Positions 1 through 4,397 of a stretch of 5,221 bases of DNA are shown here, piece after piece. Source of the stretch: Candidatus Poseidoniaceae archaeon. Its GTDB lineage: Archaea; Thermoplasmatota; Poseidoniia; Poseidoniales; Poseidoniaceae. The stretch covers positions 1 through 5,221 of the forward strand of contig DUKP01000063.1 in NCBI GenBank assembly GCA_013329295.1. The letters are read 5' to 3'. The notes under the pieces are model-generated. The model was given only the letters and a program-made list of their open reading frames with translations. It was not told the DNA's origin and ran no database searches. The stretch's first letter is position 1. Every line of letters starts with the position of its first letter. The translations under genes were made by a program, and so were the position numbers.

Positions 1-888
1 CACGAGAACACTGAACACACTACCAAAGAAGACTGTGAGGCAGCAGGTCACATGTGGATGGAAGGCCATGACGACCACGAAGAGCCAAATGATGGTACTC
101 GAGGTTACTTGACAATCCATGTTGAGGTTGAAGGGGAATACGGATTTGCCGTACCTTCAGACATTTCAGTTTTCATTCTGATGGGCGATGGTCATGAAGG
201 ACACGATCATGGTAGCCACGATGGTCATGATGATCACAGTGGACACGATGAAGATGGACATGATGAAGATGGACATGACGAAGATGGACATGACGAAGAT
301 GGACATGACGAAGATGGCGATTCAACCATAGTAGCGGATGAAGATGAGGAAGCATTCGATTATGATCCTCACAGCTGGCTTGACCCAATTTCTTTCAAAG
401 CACAAGCACAACTAGTTCTTGATGCATTGATTGAGGTATTCCCTAACGGCAGCGAGACTTTTACTGCTAATGCAAATGCGTTTATGGCTGAACTTGATAA
501 AATACATGTCGGATATGTCAATGCTTTCGGCCCATCAGGGACCTGTACCAACAAAACCGCTGCAGCTAATCACAATGCATATTCATACATCACTGAAAGA
601 TATGGTGTTGAATTCGTCACCGTCCACGGTCTTGATCCTGAGGCTGAGCCAACATTGGCAGATGTAGACAAGGTTGTTTCGAAGATAAATGAAGATGAAA
701 TCAATGTCTTGTTTATCGAAGAGTATACGCAGGCAAGTTCTGTTGATTTGATTGTACAAGCTACTAATGTTCAAGTCATGTATCTGTACACTATGGAAAA
801 AGCTCCATCAGATGCTAACGACGATTATCTATCGATGATGAACAAGAACCTCAACAACCTAATGACAGGCCTTGGATGTGCAGTTTAA
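1..888 (+). CDS. znuA: Zinc ABC transporter substrate-binding protein (ZnuA-like), 5'-truncated by window edge
   Basis: Binding protein of an ABC-3 metal importer; it should capture Zn2+ (possibly Mn2+) outside the membrane and deliver it to the permease encoded downstream. The frame is open from base 1, giving 295 residues before TAA, so signal peptide, most of the N-terminal lobe and the first metal-binding His lie outside the window. Fragment numbering: a His/Asp/Glu-rich stretch (about 1-27), an unassigned beta-rich segment (about 32-63), the His-rich loop with five GHDED repeats (65-107), DPHSWLDP with ligand His124, NHNAYSY with ligand His191, GLDPEAEP (210-217), FIEE (238-241) and the closing DYLSMMNKNL helix. 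Cys182 and Cys293 sit where E. coli ZnuA has its C-lobe disulfide. The acidic residue used as fourth ligand in TroA-type proteins is replaced by Tyr263 (LYTME instead of LDPL), which fits zinc better than manganese. Family assignment is firm; zinc specificity is inferred. Confidence 0.93.
   Translation, partial: HENTEHTTKEDCEAAGHMWMEGHDDHEEPNDGTRGYLTIHVEVEGEYGFAVPSDISVFILMGDGHEGHDHGSHDGHDDHSGHDEDGHDEDGHDEDGHDEDGHDEDGDSTIVADEDEEAFDYDPHSWLDPISFKAQAQLVLDALIEVFPNGSETFTANANAFMAELDKIHVGYVNAFGPSGTCTNKTAAANHNAYSYITERYGVEFVTVHGLDPEAEPTLADVDKVVSKINEDEINVLFIEEYTQASSVDLIVQATNVQVMYLYTMEKAPSDANDDYLSMMNKNLNNLMTGLGCAV
241..315 (+). repeat. Five tandem 15-bp units encoding GHDED
   Basis: Five head-to-tail copies of a 15-bp unit (GGACATGACGAAGAT consensus) begin at 241, 256, 271, 286 and 301. 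Copies 3, 4 and 5 are identical; copies 1 and 2 differ only at synonymous third positions (CAC/CAT, GAT/GAC). Each unit encodes Gly-His-Asp-Glu-Asp within the His-rich loop of the ZnuA-like protein. The unit is a multiple of three, so gain or loss of copies keeps the frame. The near-identity points to recent expansion by slippage or unequal recombination. Confidence 0.97.
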
Positions 889-892
889 GGTA

Positions 893-912
893 AAATCAAT
901 CATAATTGATTT
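893..912. promoter_or_regulatory. Perfect inverted repeat between znuA and znuC
   Basis: Arms AAATCAAT (893-900) and ATTGATTT (905-912) are exact reverse complements around the loop CATA. The repeat starts 4 nt after the znuA stop and ends directly before the first possible znuC ATG at 913. As DNA it could be an operator half-site pair; as RNA it would form a weak 8-bp A/U-rich hairpin that could slow ribosomes, mark a processing site, or lower expression of the ATPase and permease relative to the binding protein. No T-run follows, so it does not look like a bacterial-type terminator. The symmetry is certain; the function is inferred. Confidence 0.5.
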
Positions 913-1830
913 ATGTTAAACCACTTGCAGTACACATTGAGTGGTATAATGGCCGAAGAATTCTTGCCGGTTTGCGGAGAAGAAATTCTTCATGTTTCAA
1001 ACCTCTCAGTAAATCGTTCTGGTAATGAAGTCATCCAAGACATCAATATGTCAATCACATGTGGTGAGTTTGTTGGAATTGTTGGACCAAATGGTGGTGG
1101 CAAGAGCACGTTAATTTTGACGATTCTTGGGCTTCTAAAACCTCGGATAGGACAAATAGATGTTTATGGAAAAGCACCAATGTCAAAGGCTACAATTGGA
1201 CGAATAGGTTGGGTGCCTCAAGCGGCCACCGAACTACCACATAATCTGCGAATTACCGTTAAAGAATTTATTCAATTGGGATTATTGAGTAGGAATTTTT
1301 TTAGGCAATACTTAGATTTCTTCATATCACCTCCAGCCTTTTTCAAACAGCGGAAGAAAAATCAAATTAAAATTGACAAGATAATTGAAACCGTTGGATT
1401 AAAGCAATATGCTAACACTATGATTAGTAATCTTTCAGGAGGACAGCGCCAACGAGCAGCAATTGGTAAGGCATTAGCATCAGAAGCAGACTTGTTGTTG
1501 ATGGATGAACCAATGGTAGGTGTTGATGTAGAATCTCGTAATTCAATAATGCGTTTGCTTGATGATTTGTGTCACGATCAAAACAAAACGATTGTCATGA
1601 TATCACATGATTTGGCCAGTATGAAAAGAACAGCACATAGGATGATCTATCTCGAACATAAGATAAGATATGATGGAACAGCTGAAGATTTCCCAGATTT
1701 GTCAAGTTTAGCAGAGTTGAGGGGCATCGAAGCAACTCATCCGGAAGCAGATTCAACAAAATCTGATGTTACTAAGAGTGATGATGTAGTGATAATTGTT
1801 TCACCAGGTGCTGAGGGAGGTGAGAGTTAA
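913..1830 (+). CDS. znuC: Zinc ABC transporter ATP-binding protein (ZnuC-like)
   Basis: Cytoplasmic ATPase that powers the ABC-3 metal importer. All nucleotide-binding motifs are present: Walker A GPNGGGKST (58-66), Q-loop VPQ (101-103), signature LSGGQ (174-178), Walker B LLLMDEP (194-200), D-loop region GVD (203-205) and switch His232 (ISHD), so it should be active. Between Q-loop and signature there are about 13 more residues than in typical family members, rich in aromatics and Lys (about 125-152, with FF, YLDFF, AFF). A charged tail of roughly 35 residues follows the core. An in-frame TGA at 907-909 excludes any start before ATG 913. Neither 913 nor the in-frame ATG at 949 has a strong ribosome binding site; starting at 949 (MAEEFLP, 293 aa) would give an N-terminus closer to the family norm. 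It follows znuA by 24 nt and overlaps znuB by 1 nt. Zn versus Mn cannot be decided from the ATPase. Confidence 0.94.
   Translation: MLNHLQYTLSGIMAEEFLPVCGEEILHVSNLSVNRSGNEVIQDINMSITCGEFVGIVGPNGGGKSTLILTILGLLKPRIGQIDVYGKAPMSKATIGRIGWVPQAATELPHNLRITVKEFIQLGLLSRNFFRQYLDFFISPPAFFKQRKKNQIKIDKIIETVGLKQYANTMISNLSGGQRQRAAIGKALASEADLLLMDEPMVGVDVESRNSIMRLLDDLCHDQNKTIVMISHDLASMKRTAHRMIYLEHKIRYDGTAEDFPDLSSLAELRGIEATHPEADSTKSDVTKSDDVVIIVSPGAEGGES
1816..1823 (+). promoter_or_regulatory. Strong Shine-Dalgarno site for znuB inside the znuC 3' end
   Basis: GGAGGTGA matches the complement of the conserved archaeal/bacterial 16S rRNA 3' end (CCUCC region) over eight bases, with a 6-nt spacer to the znuB ATG at 1830. 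It lies within the last znuC codons (encoding Glu-Gly-Gly-Glu). Together with the TAATG stop/start overlap, it supports ATG 1830 as the znuB start and suggests translational coupling. Confidence 0.88.
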
Positions 1831-2747
1831 TGGTAATCGGGTCATTAGTTATTGATTTATTAGGGCCAATATTAGAATTCATTGCGCCATTTATTCCAGG
1901 TGAGGTTTTCCCGCTATACTTTACAAAAGTGTATTATCAAAGACCACTGATTGCCGCAATTGTTGTCTCTATTGTCGCCGGGTTTTTAGGTGCATTTCTA
2001 TTGATCAGAAATCTTGCTCTAATCGGTGATGGATTAGCCCACGTTACATTCGGTAGTATAGCGATAGGTCTTGTTGTAGGTTGGGTTGATCCTTTATGGT
2101 GGGCATTGGGATTAAGTATAGTAGCAGCGATTTTGATTGATTTCCTGTCTTATAGAAAATGGATTACCGGTGATACGGCAATCGCGATATTTTTGACAGG
2201 AATGCTCGGACTTGGAATAGTTGTCACTCGTATTTGGGGAGGAGGTTCATTGGCTTCTGTAGAAGGATACCTATGGGGCAGTCTTAACTTAATCGACGAA
2301 GAAAGTTTCAACTTCATTGTTGCAGTTTGTTTTTTCGCATATATTTTGTTAATAATCTTGTATCGAAGTATACTAGCAATTTCGATTGACTCCATAGCAG
2401 CTAGAGTTCAAGGTTTACCAGTTCCATTAATCAGTTTACTTTGGAGTATTTTGATAGCATTAGTCGTAGTTAGCATGGTTCAAATTGTCGGAGTATTACT
2501 CGTTACCGCACTGCTTGTTACTCCAGCTGCAATTGCTCAACTAGTAAGCAGAAGTTTTCTTACATGTGTGATTTTGTCTCAAATATTTGGTGTTATCACA
2601 GTCTTATTGGGATTGTATTATTCGACTGAGTTAGGAACTGGTAGTGGCTCAATGATTGCCTTGGTTTCAGCGGTATTGTTTGTGATAGTAGCAATTTCAA
2701 AAGCGCTGATTAAAGTATTCTTTTTACCAAAAGAGAATGCGAATTGA
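1830..2747 (+). CDS. znuB: Zinc ABC transporter permease (ZnuB-like, ABC-3 family)
   Basis: Integral membrane channel subunit of the metal importer, 305 aa, which is a little longer than many family members because of an N-terminal stretch of about 35 residues before the first conserved helix. Hydrophobic segments lie at roughly 3-22, 39-60, 72-84, 88-105, 116-134, 160-180, 197-236 (probably two helices), 243-264 and 274-297, as expected for an ABC-3 permease. Family signatures are visible: ALIGDGLAHVTFGSIAIG (63-80), corresponding to the usual GDxLxHxxxxGxxxG pattern, and GVLLVTALLVTPAAIA (221-236). The short charged stretch RSILAISIDSIAARVQG (179-195) lies where the cytoplasmic coupling helix that contacts the ATPase is expected. 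The start codon overlaps the znuC stop (TAATG) behind a strong ribosome binding site. Family assignment is firm; the metal is inferred from the whole operon. Confidence 0.95.
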   Translation: MVIGSLVIDLLGPILEFIAPFIPGEVFPLYFTKVYYQRPLIAAIVVSIVAGFLGAFLLIRNLALIGDGLAHVTFGSIAIGLVVGWVDPLWWALGLSIVAAILIDFLSYRKWITGDTAIAIFLTGMLGLGIVVTRIWGGGSLASVEGYLWGSLNLIDEESFNFIVAVCFFAYILLIILYRSILAISIDSIAARVQGLPVPLISLLWSILIALVVVSMVQIVGVLLVTALLVTPAAIAQLVSRSFLTCVILSQIFGVITVLLGLYYSTELGTGSGSMIALVSAVLFVIVAISKALIKVFFLPKENAN

Positions 2748-2761
2748 ATTCATTTTCAATT
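2742..2761. other. Inverted repeat containing both stop codons of convergent genes
   Basis: AATTGAA (2742-2748) and TTCAATT (2755-2761) are exact reverse complements around a 6-nt centre. Each arm holds the AAT-TGA (Asn-stop) end of one gene: znuB on the + strand and the lipoprotein on the - strand. The convergent junction is only 8 nt. The repeat could form a weak hairpin in either transcript, but it is A/T-rich with no proper T-run, so a terminator role is only a possibility. Confidence 0.35.
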
Positions 2762-3508
2762 ATCATATAATACCGATACAGATTGGTTTACGTTAACAGA
2801 ATCTTGTCCTTCATCCATTAATATGCGTAATTCGTGTTCCATATAGGTGTTGAAATAAAGAGTCTGCCACATCATAGTGTCGCCATCATTTATCTGTCCA
2901 TTTCTACTTTGGCAAATATCACCTAACTCATCGACTAGTTGCCAGGTCAATTGAACCGATTGTCCGCTATCACCTATGCTACCAATTAAGGCGGGATTTT
3001 CGACATTGGAAATTATTTCAATCATTTTTGGATGTTGGCCTTGATTATTTGGCTCTGGGTTGAAAGGTATTGATAATGGGTTATTGGTATCGGTTTCCGT
3101 CCAGTCAATACGAAGATCAACTCTTATGGTAATTGTCTCATTGATTTTGTTGCCTTTTGAGTCAATAGCAAAAGCACTTATCTCATACAATCCGTGATGA
3201 ATAAAGTCGATAGATACAATGGAATTAGAGGATGCATCAACAGTAATCGGTTCGCGTCCATCAAATGGATTAATGCCATAGGTTTGTAGTGAATTGCTAG
3301 CAGTTGAATTGGAAAAGTCAAAATCAATGGTTACTGGGTTTTTCTGAGTAAGTTCTCCTTGTGAGTAGGTTTCGATTATTGTTCCAAAGTCTGTTTGATA
3401 ATTGACGATTAACTCGATATCACCATCGTTATCTGAACCGAATAGACATCCAGAAAAACTTGAGCAGGCTAGCATAAGCAACATCAGTAACGAAGTGCTA
3501 CGCGCCAT
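2756..3508 (-). CDS. Predicted secreted lipoprotein, PKD-like beta-sandwich, function unknown
   Basis: A 250-aa protein whose N-terminus is a lipoprotein signal: MARSTS, hydrophobic stretch LLMLLMLAC, then SFSGC with the modified Cys expected at 21, followed by an acidic linker (GSDNDGD). It should be exported and anchored at the outer face of the cytoplasmic membrane. The mature part looks all-beta. Residues about 106-130 (GLYEISAFAIDSKGNKINETITIRV) resemble the closing strands of a PKD-type Ig-like fold, and about 163-247 may form a second sandwich. No catalytic motif or metal site is visible, and I do not recognise a specific family. It lies 53 nt downstream of the sir2 gene on the same strand and converges on znuB. 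A TATA-like element 21-28 nt upstream of the ATG supports the chosen start and its own promoter. It might bind a surface ligand or be an assembly factor, but nothing in the sequence shows which. Confidence 0.8.
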   Translation of the reverse strand: MARSTSLLMLLMLACSSFSGCLFGSDNDGDIELIVNYQTDFGTIIETYSQGELTQKNPVTIDFDFSNSTASNSLQTYGINPFDGREPITVDASSNSIVSIDFIHHGLYEISAFAIDSKGNKINETITIRVDLRIDWTETDTNNPLSIPFNPEPNNQGQHPKMIEIISNVENPALIGSIGDSGQSVQLTWQLVDELGDICQSRNGQINDGDTMMWQTLYFNTYMEHELRILMDEGQDSVNVNQSVSVLYDN

Positions 3509-3528
3509 GATTGACCGACAATTTTTGT

Positions 3529-3536
3529 GATATTAA
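3529..3536 (-). promoter_or_regulatory. TATA-like promoter element of the PKD-like lipoprotein gene
   Basis: On the - strand the sequence reads TTAATATC, 21-28 nt before the ATG at 3508. Archaeal transcription begins about 22-27 nt after the TATA box, so the start site would fall at or within a few bases of the ATG, giving a leaderless mRNA. No Shine-Dalgarno sequence is seen before this ATG, which agrees. Confidence 0.5.
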
Positions 3537-3561
3537 TCGCTCGTACCAATGAGCATTTGAA

Positions 3562-4278
3562 TTAGCTAATGATTTGCTCGACAAAATCAGGTAGTAATTC
3601 GCCAGCCTTTCCTTGATGGAATTCATCATGTTGGTCATAATTCATTGGAGGTTCAAGATTGATTCCAATACAGTGAGCACCAGCCTGTTTTGCAACATCA
3701 ATTAATCCTGCAGCAGGATAGACATGGCCGCTCGTACCAATAGTCATGAACACATCACATTCTTCTACCGCAGCATAGATTTCAGACATTTGTAATGGCA
3801 TTTCATGAAACCAAACAATGTGTGGCCGAAGTCTTTGACTGTGACAACTTGGACATGGTACGTACTCAGAAGTCAAGTGTTCTTGTTCCATCATGTCAAA
3901 TGTTTCATGACACTCCTCACAGCGCAAAATTCGCAATTCTCCATGCATATGAATAAGATTTTTTGAACCGGCTTTTGAGTGCAAATCATCAACATTCTGT
4001 GTTACTAAAAGGAAATTTTCTCCAAGAAATTTCTCGAGAGTTACCAAAGCTCTGTGAGCAGGGTTAGGCTCGACATCTTGCAATTGGTTGCGCCTTCCTT
4101 GATAGAAATTCCATACAAGTTCAGGATCTCTTTCCCACGCATAAGGTGTAGCAACATCCTCTATTGCATGATTTTCCCACAAGCCATCTGAAGCCCTGAA
4201 AGTCTTGATTCCAGATTCTGCACTAATTCCAGCACCGGTTAAAACTACGACCTTACTACTTTGAGTAACTTGGACCAT
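3562..4278 (-). CDS. cobB: Sir2 family NAD-dependent protein deacylase (class III, CobB/SIRT5-like)
   Basis: A cytoplasmic sirtuin of 238 aa, the normal length for compact CobB-like enzymes. It removes acyl groups from lysine using NAD+, yielding nicotinamide and O-acyl-ADP-ribose. Motifs in order: NAD-binding GAGISAESGI (15-24) with TFR (26-28); Tyr59 and Arg62 in FYQGRR, the class III YxxR pair that recognises succinyl/malonyl-lysine in SIRT5 and E. coli CobB; TQNVDDLH (93-100); catalytic His112 in HMHGEL; a zinc ribbon with Cys120, Cys123, Cys142 and Cys145; RPHIVWFHE (151-159); GTSGHVYPAAG (181-191); and INLEP (206-210). All residues needed for catalysis appear intact. His158 replaces the Gly usual in the WFGE motif. 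It is the first of two same-strand genes and diverges from the BNR lipoprotein gene. A TATA-like element 22-27 nt before the ATG supports this start. Which acyl group it prefers in vivo is inferred from the YxxR pair only. Confidence 0.96.
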   Translation of the reverse strand: MVQVTQSSKVVVLTGAGISAESGIKTFRASDGLWENHAIEDVATPYAWERDPELVWNFYQGRRNQLQDVEPNPAHRALVTLEKFLGENFLLVTQNVDDLHSKAGSKNLIHMHGELRILRCEECHETFDMMEQEHLTSEYVPCPSCHSQRLRPHIVWFHEMPLQMSEIYAAVEECDVFMTIGTSGHVYPAAGLIDVAKQAGAHCIGINLEPPMNYDQHDEFHQGKAGELLPDFVEQIIS

Positions 4279-4299
4279 GATGGCCGATGTTGGTAGTTG

Positions 4300-4305
4300 A
4301 TATAA
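4300..4305 (-). promoter_or_regulatory. TATA-like promoter element of the sir2 gene
   Basis: On the - strand the hexamer TTATAT (within CATTATATCA) lies 22-27 nt before the sir2 ATG at 4278. This spacing predicts transcription starting at or next to the ATG, so a leaderless mRNA. No Shine-Dalgarno sequence is present upstream of the ATG. Confidence 0.5.
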
Positions 4306-4346
4306 TGGCTATCTACTGGTTGTTGCATTATTTGGGATTAAAACAA

Positions 4347-4355
4347 GATATAAAT
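4347..4355 (+). promoter_or_regulatory. Archaeal TATA box of the BNR lipoprotein gene
   Basis: GATATAAAT, containing TATAAA at 4349-4354, is preceded by an A-rich stretch (TTAAAACAA) that could serve as a TFB-recognition element. The predicted start site is around 4375-4381, which gives a short leader of roughly 20 nt. The leader contains a GGGGAG motif (4379-4384) 13 nt before the ATG at 4398, a possible but widely spaced ribosome binding site. Confidence 0.55.
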
Positions 4356-4375
4356 TCAATAGTAATACTATTGAA
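4355..4375. promoter_or_regulatory. Perfect 21-bp palindrome, candidate operator
   Basis: Two 10-bp arms, TTCAATAGTA (4355-4364) and TACTATTGAA (4366-4375), are exact reverse complements around a single central A. The palindrome begins where the TATA box ends and reaches the predicted transcription start, the usual position for a repressor that blocks RNA polymerase recruitment in archaea. Dimeric winged-helix repressors typically bind such sites. The symmetry is directly seen; regulator and signal are unknown. Confidence 0.6.
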
Positions 4376-4397
4376 GAAGGGGAGTTAGCCTCTCGTT

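Noticed and set aside
241..315. Possible CRISPR-like repeat array
   Set aside because: The 15-bp units are directly adjacent with no spacers and encode part of the ZnuA loop in frame.
173..388. Minus-strand open frame with His-Val-His-Leu repeats opposite the ZnuA loop
   Set aside because: It is the antisense translation of the GHDED tandem repeat; the repeat keeps all frames open and there is no independent start signal.
2717..2738. Imperfect hairpin TCTTTT-TACC-AAAAGA near the znuB 3' end
   Set aside because: It lies inside coding sequence, is A/T-rich with a bulge and lacks a following T-run on either strand, so I do not call a terminator.
3539..3554. Short inverted repeat GCTC/GAGC in the sir2-lipoprotein gap
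   Set aside because: Four-base arms with an 8-nt loop are expected by chance; no T-run follows in the - strand direction.
3538..3741. 13-bp direct repeat CGCTCGTACCAAT at 3538-3550 and 3729-3741
   Set aside because: One copy encodes the conserved GTS motif of Sir2 and the other lies just beyond the gene. A 13-bp match in a window this size is not rare enough to claim more than chance or a small duplication.
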